From assembly GCA_964007475.1 (NCBI GenBank), contig OZ023275.1, forward strand, positions 8,404,829 to 8,468,828: a DNA stretch of 64,000 bases, read 5' to 3'. The DNA comes from Hybos culiciformis (lineage: Eukaryota > Arthropoda > Insecta > Diptera > Hybotidae). Position numbers and translations under genes: made by a program. Below the pieces are notes generated by a model that did not search any database, was not told where the DNA came from, and worked only from the letters and a program-made list of their open reading frames with translations. Positions 25,496-36,845 of this stretch are shown here, in pieces (position 1 is the first letter of the stretch; every line of letters begins with the position of its first letter).

Positions 25496-26551
25496 TATTA
25501 TTATTAAAATATAAATAACTTAATAAATTAAATGTTAAGACGAAAAAATAATTTTTTTAAATAGATTTATGACATTATTAAACGTATTATGTTGAAGATT
25601 AATAGCTTTAAATGAACATTATGTATGCTTGATGATGTTTTTTTTCAGTATTTTTTATAATTTTATGGAAAAAATTCTAATATGATTCTTGACATTTTTA
25701 TGAAGTCACAATCGAGGTCACAATACATAAAATAGGCAAATATACTTATTTAAAAAAAAATTTATTCAATGTGTGGTGCAATACTTGTTTGTAAATCTTA
25801 TTCTGAAATTCTAAAATTTGAAATAAATAAAATTATGCGAATAACTTTCTTATAATACTTTTGTATTTAAAATTAAATTTTGAGTATAAAAACATTTAGG
25901 ATTTTTACGTAAGACTGACATTTACGATTAGAACGACAATTCGCTTATTTATTTCTAAAAAAAATAGCCTTAATTATTTTTTCCATTAAAAGTAATAATA
26001 AAAATACTTAATAATTAGTTAATATATATACCATAAATTATAAAATGTATAAATAAGTTTTATCCTAAAGTAAAATACAGTTTGTTGACAACTAGTTTGA
26101 TTGAAGTACCTAATTTCACATGATGGCTTAATATAATAGATAAATAATAAATTGATCCCCCAAATAAATTATATTAAATTTTGAACACAATAAAATAAGT
26201 ATGTTGTTTAAAATTAAAACTTTTATCAATTTTTAGCTATTTCGATATGTACTTTATACACACATGTATTTTACATTTTTAATATGTACTAAAATATTTT
26301 TCCAAACATGTGTTTGCAATGGTCTTAAGTAAAAAAATAATGTACTAAAAATTTGGAACACCAAAAATGATGAATTAAAGTTGAGTACACGCTTTCGTGC
26401 GACATTATTTTCTTGGATGAACAAAATTTTAAATAACAATTTTATTAGAAAAAATCCGATGAAATATAGTAACTTGTTTTTTAATTTTGAGGTATTTACC
26501 TCCATGTATTATACAACTCAATTTCCTAAGAAAATTATTTTTACTAAACTT
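25496..26551. other. Convergent 3' intergenic spacer between MULE-derived genes A and B
   Basis: About 1.06 kb of AT-rich DNA lies between the stop codons of two tail-to-tail paralogues. It must contain both 3' UTRs; AATAAA-type hexamers are frequent. No terminal inverted repeats, further coding sequence or RNA gene is recognisable here. Confidence 0.6.
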
Positions 26552-29500
26552 TTAGCCATTGTGAGACCAATTTTCTACCCATTTTGTTAATGTCACAATA
26601 AATTGATTGAAAGGAATTTTTTTCCTAAATGTTTCATCATTTTTGATACTTTTCACAAAAATCTCTGATGCAACATTTGATTTTGGAGAATTTGGTTCGA
26701 ATCCAGCGTACCAAAAACTATTAAATGATAAATAATCTTGTTGGAAAAATCTACAAAATTCAGGCGCATATTTTGGCCATTTCTCTAAAAATTGATTTAT
26801 ACTTATTTGGAAAGCTTCCAAAGTAGCACATTTGCGTGCAACATGTAAATCAGCTAAAACACCACATCGTACATCCTTATTTTTAATCATTTTGCTTTTA
26901 AATTTCAACATTCTTTTGATATGTTCATTACATATTTTAACTTTTGAATTAAGACCAAAAATATTCAAGAATCCTTGTTGTAGGTTTAATGTATTGTCTG
27001 TTATCAAAATATTAGGCTGAATATTTATTTTAAATAATTGGAGAACTGCATTGCGAAGTGATTTAAACAGAAATTCGAAATCTTCAATTTCAAGTGAATT
27101 ACAAATACATAATCCCAAACAATGGAATTTACTCCAACGATCTGTTGTTCCAATTATAAAGAATGGAAATTTAATCCAACCTAATTTATGAGTATTATCA
27201 ATTTGTATATTTTCAATATTAATAGCATTTTGTAGTAATTTTCTGGACGATACTAAAAATCGTACCTCCGAATTATTCGAAACCTCGTAGGCAACAATGA
27301 ACATTTTATTCATCATATTTTCATCAGGTGTTTTGTAATTTTCGACCAGCCATGATTCTAATAATGTGAAATCTAAATTATGTGCGCCATATTTACGTTC
27401 ACGCTGCAAAGTTAAATAATTTAAAACTTGAGTTTCAGTTGGCAATGGTTGAAATTGATGTTGCTCCAAATGCTGTAATATTGTTTTCGGTTTCATATTT
27501 AATTCACTTAGTCTGTCAATTTCTTGCCTAATCGTTTCAGGAATACCGTGCTGTTTTCGTGGGATACCATCACAAGAATGTTCAGCTGTTGCACGAAAAA
27601 GAATGACATCAGTGCAGTCGGAACGTAAAAATAATGAGACACCAGCATAGCAATCCGTTTGTGTTCGGCGCGATACTCTACACCTATAGTTTAATTTAGT
27701 GCCCGCTTTTGTATGGCTTCGATTTGAAAATGACCACATTTTTTCAGAAGCTATAACAGCTTCAGCTTCGGCTTTTGACGAGAATACTCTATCTTGAATA
27801 AATTCTCTGTGCGGTTTTTGCCTCTGCTTATGTTCATCTTTAAAATTGTATCGACGACGATATTCTTTTTTGATTAAAGTGGTTATTGATTCGTCAGACA
27901 AAGAGTCATATAAATCATTCTCTTGACTTTCCATAAATTGCTTTACTTTACCATTAATTAAGAGACGTTCTTGTTCAATTCGGTCTAAATGAGTTTGTGG
28001 CGAATGGTTTTCTAAATCAATATTATACTCATTGTGAGACCATTTTGCAATCCATTCAAATATTCGTGTCGAAAATTGATTAACGGGTAAACGTGCTCTA
28101 TAATTCTCATCATCTGAAATTAGTTTTAATGATTCTGATAATAAATCATTTTGTGATGTCATATTGGAGGAGCAATCACTGGTATAACCTTCGTACCACT
28201 GAAACATACCACCTAAATCAAACCAATCCTGATGAAAATATGTCATAAATTCAACATACAAAGCCCATCGGTTTGCAAATTTATCTATTCTTAAGCTGTA
28301 TTCTTCCAGGCTGGCTGATTTTTGTACAAAATCTAAGTCTTCTAATACTTCACAAATCCGAATTTTTTGATCCGGAATTATCTCATCTAATTTACGACGA
28401 CATTGTTTGCGCACAAATGAATAGCACGCACGAATTTTTATTTCACATTCATATCCATTTATGTCACTTGTGCTACTTGCATCATTGGATGAAAAGAATT
28501 TTTTAAATGCCAATTGGATACATTTATCAATGCCACTACATAACAAAATTTTTGGATTTATTATTGTTTGAAAAATGTCCAAACAACTTTGTTTTAATAT
28601 TTTGAAAATATGATAAAAATCTCGAACCTTTTTCATTTCACATAAAAATATTCCAATATTATGAAATTGTCCATTCGAATCAGTTGTTCCGATTGGATAA
28701 ATTAAATAATTTTGCCATTTCAATTTAATATTACCATCCATTTGAATAATTTCCATATTTAGAGCGTTAAATAATAATCGTTTTGTTGTCAAAAACAAAA
28801 TTAAATTCGTTTTCTCAGGGGTATTTTCGTAAGCACTTATGAATGGCTGATTTGGATTTAATGGGATTTTAAATAATTCTGGGTTCCCTATCCATTCATC
28901 CATTTCGGCATGTAAGTTCTCTCTTGTAATATATTTACGACGTTCTTGGAGTTTACAAATAAATCGCCTTATTTGACCATCTTTTATACTAACACCAAAA
29001 TCATTAGCCGCAACTGCAGCTATAATTTCTCTTGGTTTCTTTTCTTGATTGAAAAGTCGCTCAATTTCTTCCTTTACGGAAGGTGGTAATACATGGGATC
29101 CAACTTCTGCCAATAATTTAGCTTCTAATTCCTTTGAATAAACAAATTTTCGACGCTTTGATGTTGATGGCCTGCACTCGTTTTCGTTTTCACTATCGGA
29201 ATATTGTTGTTGTTGTTGGTATAAATTATCTGATTTGTGTTTTTTGAAACGTTTTTTCCGATATGAGTCATTAGCACCAACATCGTCAGTATCGTTCGAG
29301 CTGAAATGTTGCTGATGTTTAATATTATATGGTTCTAGTAGTTTTTTAAATTTTGGATCACAACTCAGATTACGCTTCATGATTTCGGCGCAGTTATGAT
29401 CTTCTTCGGATCGATGAAATGCAACTTTATCTGGTTCAACAACAAGCTTTATCATAGCTGTGCATTCTTCATTGTATTTACGCTTTACCCTTCGGCATCT

Positions 29501-30850
29501 ATAAAATATGACTTCACCTGTTGATACTTTATTACGATTTTTTTTGCTCCAAGAATTTTCACTTTTAATGTAAACTTCTGCTTCGTTAATATTTTTGAAA
29601 ACTTTTTCTAATTTAAATGCTTTTTTTGTGTATTTACGTTTAGATTCATCTCTAGTTGTTGATAGCTTCATACTATCTTCGTCAATTTCATCTGACTCTT
29701 TTTTTATTTTGATTTTTACTCCTGGTTTTTTTCTCTTCTTTGAATTTCGTGTTCTTTTTTCTTCATACTCTGAATCTGCTGCAGCCGAATTCGAATCTTG
29801 ATTTGAATCATAATTACTACAGCTTTTTTTATCAATTGAATCTTCTTCGTTTTCATCGTTTTGTAATTGAACAACAAAGGAGGATTCATTTTTATCATTT
29901 AATGTGGACAATTTATTTTCAATTTTTATGCTATCAACAGCAAAATTTAAATTACAATTATGTTCATTTTTCGATCGATAAATTTCGATGATATCTCTTT
30001 TTCGTATTAGTTTTATTGTAGCTGGACATTTTTTTTCATGTTCTTGTTGGCAATTTTTAATGCTTTTACATTCAATGATTATACCTTGATTTGTTGGTGT
30101 TTTATTACGTTTTCTTTTGGTCCACAAACCTTCAAGTTCTAAAAAGGAATCAACTTCTTTTAAACTTTTAAACGAATTTTCTAATTTAAATAAATTCTTG
30201 CTATATTTTCGCTTTAAATCATTGAGACGACAATATTCTTCTTCTTCTGAATTCAAATCAGTTGAAAAATCATTGTAGCCACAATCATCGGGGAATGAAA
30301 AATTTTCAGTTTTAAAACTGTTGAAATTATTGTCAGGGTCTGATTCGATTTCTTCCTCTGATAATTGTGTCTAAAAATAGTTATATTCAATTTAAAAAAT
30401 TAATTTTAATATCTAAAAAAAATTATATGAATATATGAAGGTATGTCGTATGTATGATGAATAAAGAATTTCTGGATTATTATTTTCTTATACATATTAT
30501 GAGCTAAGTAGGTATTAGTTATTTACTGCACACAAATCCTTTTTGAATCATTGAGTCTTGTTAAAAGCTTTACTGAAGGAAAATACTTGAAAATCCATGA
30601 TGGGTTTTTAAGAAATTCTTTATGAAAATCAGAGCTAGCTACTTACCTTTGGTGATGGCTCTTCAAATTTAATTTGTTGTATTTCAGCACCAGTATCATT
30701 TGTTAAATGATTTTTTACATGAGCAGTGAATAATTTATTTTTATTAAATTTAATCTTACAAAATGCACAAATATATTGAAAATTATCATTATTTGAATAA
30801 ATTTTTCCACATAATGTTCCAAATTCAGCATCAAAATCTATTTTATTCAT
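26552..30850 (-). CDS. MULE-transposase-derived zinc-finger gene B (two exons, three FLYWCH-like fingers)
   Basis: Exon 1 is 30647-30850 and exon 2 is 26552-30370, joined by a phase-0 intron with donor AAG|gtaagt; the product is 1340 aa. The start is the ATG at 30848-30850 (MNKIDFDAEF). Exon 1 encodes a C2H2 finger (CAFCKIKFNKNKLFTAHVKNH region). Exon 2 carries FLYWCH-like finger A (about 129-207), acidic and basic linkers with a likely nuclear signal (KKRKKPGVKIKIKK), finger B (about 319-395), a MULE-like domain (about 497-850), finger C (about 925-1001) and a second MULE-like domain to the C terminus. The last domain keeps Asp1126 (QIDNTHK), Asp1193 (ILITDNT) and Cys1215-x2-His1218, while the first keeps Asp613 but has Ser (ILLCSG) at the second position. 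It is paralogous to gene A along its whole length and convergent with it. Function unknown; probably a host DNA-binding gene. Confidence 0.9.
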
Positions 30851-31304
30851 TTTATTATATTTTTTAATTTTATTTAAACAATAATTTCCATCCAATAATA
30901 AATAAATTAATTAAAACTTTTCGTTCATCTCGTATTTGACAAGCAGTGTAAGAGTAGAGCAGCTGCTGCTGTATATTTGAGTGAGTTGAATGTATTACAC
31001 AGTGTTGAGTGAATTTGTGGCACACGTTATTAATCTCCGCAAAATATTTAAAATGTTAAATGATGGTTAAATGTTTTAAAATAATGAAAAAGAAATTTTG
31101 TGTTGAATAAAATTTATTTTCTTACTGCGACAATGTAATAATGATTATGATGTAGCGAATTTAGTTGAATTTAGAAAATTTGTTTTCGTCTTTATGTTTA
31201 CTAGTCAAGTGATGATGATGTATACGACAATGTGTAGAAGATCAAAATGTCTTACATAATCTTTACTTACAATCAACATTTTTTTTCGAATACATTGTGT
31301 CGAT

Positions 31305-31385
31305 ATTGAAATCCATGGACTGCTTTTCATAGCAAAGGCCTTTTCATGTGTTCCTGCGAGGCTTCAGGGATTAAATCCACAGACA
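31305..31385. other. GC-richer island of unknown nature
   Basis: The 60 bases from 31321 are about 45 percent G+C, far above their surroundings. They include the words GCAAAGGCC and CCTGCGAGGCTTCAGGG. Short open translations exist but match nothing I recognise. It could be a relic of a mobile element or a conserved regulatory block. Confidence 0.35.
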
Positions 31386-34300
31386 AAAAACGACATAAAA
31401 AATATTTGTATGATTGACATTATGTCATTATGTTGACATTATGACGGGCCTGTATTTTTTTTTTTAAATTGTAAGTAAATGCTATGTGCATATTGTACTA
31501 GATCCCTTCTTATACATTACATTTTAGTAAAATGGCAAAAATAAATTTAAAAATTACTGTGTTTACAAACAATGACGTAAACACACACCGGACAAAAATA
31601 CATATATTTATTTAAAAATTTACCTACATATTTATATTGAATTTTTCTAGAGAGCAAAAATAATGTTTAAAAATTTTCTTAAGAATATTTTTCGACATAC
31701 CTATAAATCGAAAAAATATTAACTGACCATATTAAAATTTTAACTAAAAAATAATATATCTATGTATAGATAATTATTATAAAAATGAATTTAAATAAAT
31801 TTTAAATTGTAAAGATTTATATGTTTTTCAGTTTGATCTTCACAAACATCCAGTTATTAAAATTTTCTATAAACATTTTTTACCGGTTTCACCTTGAAAT
31901 AGGTTATGAATTATATGCAATGTTTAATTATTTAAATTCTTATTGAATTTTTATTAATAGATGAATAATAAAACTTGAAAGCAATTATTATATTTTAAGG
32001 GAAATTTATGAAATTATATTGCTTCTATTATACTTAAGAATATTTCTTACTCGAAATTATTGAAAAAATGTTGTTGTTGAATTGTTTCGTCTTATTCTTG
32101 TATCAAGGTTAGGAATAATTAATTTGATACCATTCATTAGCTATATATAAATAAAAATTTAATTTTGTGTTCATCAAGTGGTCAAACTGATGACCTCCTA
32201 ACCTTTATAGAAGATCAAACAATTCAACAATCTTTTAATTTTTTTAAAAAGCAATAAGAGTTTCTTATGTATATATAAAAATTATTTTCAGGTTTCATTA
32301 CAATTTAAAATTTAAATTCTACGGTATTTCAAACCTCGTTTAAATCCATCCAAAAAATTCTTATATTATTTTATTTTTATAAAATATTTTACTGCAACCT
32401 CTGACAGAATTTTTCTCTCTAGTCTAGTAACGAAAACTTGATATTCAATCTGTTTAATTAGTGATTATATGTAAATTTCAAAAAACGAAAGACTTAAAGA
32501 ACAAACTCTTTTATATTAATTTAAATTTATATAAAAAATTCGGTCGTTATATTCAGAATCAAATCTTGCATAAAAATATTAATGTTTAGTTTCCAGTTTA
32601 ATTTATCTATTCATAAAATTTTTGTATCTTGAGTATTTTATTTTTTAAATCCAAAGGCTTTTATAATTTCAGTCCTTATCGAATTAATTTAAAACAAATA
32701 AATTTATTTTCTTATCTAGGTAATAATTAAAGGTATAAATGAAATATTTTATTGCCAATGAAAGAAAAATTAAGTGATTAATTTGTAATTTAATATAAGA
32801 TACAGTTTCTCTTTTGTTTTTTTTTTTGGAAAAACAATAAATAATTAACATTTTTACAGCTTTATTACTGCACAATATTTATCTTATTTCATATTATCTA
32901 ACATGATTTAAAAATAATATATATATTATATTTAGTTGTTTAGAAAACGTTTTTTTTTTGTGTGCGCTAAAAAAGAATGAAATCTTAATTTTATCTGATT
33001 GTAAATATTTATTCTTAAATTCTCTTGTCAAAAGAAAATACTAAAAAATTAAACAAAAATCTAATGGGAAATTTTGATATTTTTTAAGAGAATTAAAAAA
33101 AATACGCTTTAAATGTGCGAAAACATTTCAGACGATAAAAAAATATTTTGTTTTTGGTATTTAATTTATGGAATTCTAAAATAGGTCAAAAATAAGAATT
33201 TGTTTTTTTTTTTTGATGAGAATGCAAAATTTTTAATTTAAATTTATTAAACTTATGTCTGGTGGTTAAAAGAAAAAAATAAAGAAAGATTTCTATAGGC
33301 ATGAACCGTATAATTACCATACTTCTGTATACAGATTATAATTTTCACAAGATTTTTCTTTTATTTTATCTTGATAAAAAAGTCACAGTTTCAAAAATTT
33401 GAAAATTATATATTAAAAGTTTTTGAAAAAGTTTTATTATTAATAATTAAATGGATTAAGCTTCCTGTCAAAGCTTAATGTTTGGCTTCAAATAGGCTTA
33501 TTTGAATATAATTAATATTATAACAAAAAACACAACATACATTTTAGGATCATGTGGAAATTGAAAGTATAAGTGTGTAGTACATTTTGTAGACATAATA
33601 TTATGTCCTATTTGAGAGAAAGTAAGAGGAAGAAGAAGCTGAAATTATAGCTCTACTAGTACTGTACTAAAGAAATGGCTTAATTAATGAATTTAATTTC
33701 AAAATTAATTTCCAATTATTGTGCATTATACTATAAGAATGTTTTTTCTCGCTTTTATGAAGAGGAATTCTTGAAAAGGTTTTTAGTTAATTAAATTGCT
33801 ATGGTTAGATTTTGATTATTCTATTGTATTAAAAAAAAGAAGAGAAAATGAATGATTAAATAATGAAGGTAAAAGTATCTCTGCTTTAAACAGGATAATA
33901 GCCAGATCTGACAGACAGCTTATTCCATCATCAGTTATATATATAATAGGAAATTATATAAAATAAGATTGATTTGATTCAGGTTAATCCTCTAGCTATG
34001 AACAAAAACAAAAATTATTTTTTAGTTAATTGATTGAACTTTTAAAAATAAAAATTTTGAAGAAAGTACATGCATATTAAAAAAACCTTAATAAAAGAAA
34101 GAATAACATAATTAATTCTTTATGTATATAGCAATAGTAGCACCAGAATTTTAAAATAACAAAAAAAAAATATAGGTATATGTATAAATATTTTTTTTTT
34201 ATTATTTAATTGAGTTTTCACGGTATTAGAATAATATATAGCATAATCAACTAAACGATTTGACCTAATATGTGTACGGTAAATAAAAATTAAAAAAAAT

Positions 34301-35959
34301 AAAAATAAAAATCTCGTTTCATTTTAGAGCGGAACTGACAAATAAAGTGTTTATCTCATAGATGTAATGAAATTAATTTAATTCCTATTTATATGTCGAA
34401 TGAATAATATTGAATATATAAATACAAAAAACAATTTTATTTTTTTTTACTATCATTTTTATTTTTCTTAAGCTGCTATTTGACCTATAATAAATAGTTT
34501 ATATTATGAATTATAATGAAATAAAATCTTATAATATGTATATGCATAGTTACATTTTTTTGGTATAATACGTACTATGGAATGCAATGCATTGAGATTT
34601 TAGGCAGTTGTATTAAAAGAATTTACATTTATGCTGTAGTATACATATAGTACGTGATTTTGTTTTTTTTTGTTAAACTTTTTATTAAACTATAATATTT
34701 GGAATTGTTATTTCTATTTAATAATTAGTATTCCATAAGGAAACAAATTAACTTGATAATGGTATTCATAGAGTAGTCATTTTGGCATTATTATGATTTG
34801 TGAAGTTATAGTTTCGATTTCTACTCAGAACTCACAGAATCGAATAACTTAGTATTTAAAAATGTCTATTCCAAGAAATTATGTGTACAAATATACAATT
34901 GCCTATTCTCAAACGAAAATGCTTCAATATAATGATAACACTTCTTAGCATTTCTAGTAAATGAAAATGAAGAAGATCTATATCTATATGTATTGATATT
35001 AAAAAACTTAAATTTTATTTTCTTTTAAAAATATTATCGAATATTCTTTTTTTTATAGAAATATATAAAAGATTAGAAGATAATAATTTAACAAAAGTTT
35101 TGATCAATTTCCTACTGTTTTATCTTATTAAGTTTTGAGAGTTTTGTAATTTTCGCCACCTATTAATATGGTTATAATCATTAATTTTGGTTAAAAAAAT
35201 CTCACTTTTATTAATAGTTTTTTTTTCTTCATAAAATTAAGTTGCGAAGTAACCTAATTGAACTATATCATGATTATTAGCTTAAAAGAAAATCATTCTA
35301 TAATAATTCGGATTGGATCATTTATTATAACGAATAAACATTACATAGAAATGAAATAAAATAATTATACTTCTGAATTCTATGTACATATAGAAAATTT
35401 GTATTTTGATGATATCTTAGAAAAATTAAATTTTAACTTATTTTGTCGTAACTCAATATATATTAGTGTGAATTAGACAATTATAGGTTGTCGAAAATTT
35501 CATTCAAAAAAATTATATGGAATTATTTTAATAAATAGTATGTAAAAGACTTTAAGTATGTTCAGCACACCATTTGAACCGAAAAAGGCGATTTTAATAA
35601 TGATCTGTATCATATTTAGCGATCATTGTTAGCTTAGCCGTATAGGATCAAAGGCAATGGTTTGATTCGCCCCACTTTATACATTCTTTAGGCTCGTTGT
35701 GTGTACAACGATATTAATTACTAGTAAAATATAGGTGTACAACAAAATTAAATTGTAAATTTTTTGTTTTTTTTTATATTCTACAAGTAAAAGTCATACT
35801 GTGCCAAAGCAGAATAAAATTTAAACTTAATTTGATTGTTTCTATAAATAAAACTTTATACTATTAACTACAATAATTTATAAAAAAACTGCTGTTTTTT
35901 TTTAAAATTATTTTTATATAATCGGAATATATTTCTCGCCTGCTAAAAAACTTTATCTA

Positions 35960-36115
35960 TAGTTGGGTTTTCAGACTTAGTTTGACAGCAGCCGACGGGT
36001 CCGGACAAGAAAAAGGATATAATCCTTTCCCTAAACACGATCTATATAGCGCTAAAAAACGACTCGAAATATATTCAGCAATTTTTACCTCGGACGTACA
36101 CTTTTTGAGGTCTAA
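35960..36115 (-). other. GC-richer island with a short open frame on the minus strand
   Basis: Around 35990-36010 the sequence includes CAGCAGCCGACGGGTCCGG, an extreme excursion from the local base composition. A perfect small inverted repeat, AAAGGAT/ATCCTTT, sits at about 36012-36028. On the minus strand about 50 codons are open (including YRSCLGKGLYPFSCPDPSAA), bounded by stops. I recognise no family. It may be a fragment of an older element. Confidence 0.35.
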
Positions 36116-36689
36116 TTATAATTTCATTAGGTGTTAAATGAAGAGTTTAGCTTGATGCTTCTCATTTATTTTCAGTTTTGTGTCATTAAGTTAAAGTTAT
36201 AGTCATTATATAAAACATTGACAATCACAAAAATGAAATAGATTATAAGATTCTTTTTTCAAATGTCTTTATTATTTAATTATTTTCTCAGAATTTTTCT
36301 TTCTGTATAACTAATTTCGAAAATACATTTTTTAGATCTATAAAATTGATTTCTATATTAACTTTATAACCCTGTAATTAAAATTTCTAAATGTTTAATT
36401 CTCTTATTGCATAAAGTCGTTCAATGATTGAAAATATTAAAAATAAATACACTTAAATCGAGAAACAATTGTTTTAGAAAATAAAAAATATTGGATAATC
36501 GTTAACAGATTCTTTTTTTGTTCGCCATGGTTCATGATTTTATTATAAGTTTAATTTATGATTGAAGAAGCATTAAATTTCATAGATTTTGCATGGATAT
36601 GTGCTGTGTATTATAATTAGAGAATATACAGTAAATACTAGATTTCTTACATTCTATTTTATTTTGAATAAAAAAAAATAATCGCCTGC

Positions 36690-36845
36690 ATATTAAATTG
36701 AGTGTAATTCTGAAGAAATAGCTGAAAAATTACATATTTTTTGGAATCCTGAATCCTGACATTTGCGTTTCATAAATTTATGCCTTAAATATCAAATTAA
36801 GTATAATTATTAAGAAATAGCTGAAAAAATACATATTTTTTGGGA
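36690..36845. repeat. Diverged direct repeat, about 60 bp copies roughly 99 bp apart
   Basis: Two copies contain the shared core AAGAAATAGCTGAAAAA followed by TACATATTTTTTGG; they begin near 36690 and 36789. The copies show several substitutions, so the duplication is older than those at 15694 and 17809. No coding content. Confidence 0.7.

Noticed and set aside
21200..31100. Terminal inverted repeats that would make the MULE-derived gene pair a live transposon
   Set aside because: I compared the flanks by eye and found no matching inverted ends or target-site duplication. Only short TAGGTACCTA-type simple repeats occur on one side. A proper self-alignment would be decisive.
35630..35669. tRNA-like A box (TAGCTTAGCCG) and B box (GGTTTGATTCG)
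   Set aside because: The boxes are only about 29 bases apart, short of a tRNA, and the T-stem and acceptor stem do not pair. At best it is a decayed tRNA-related fragment.
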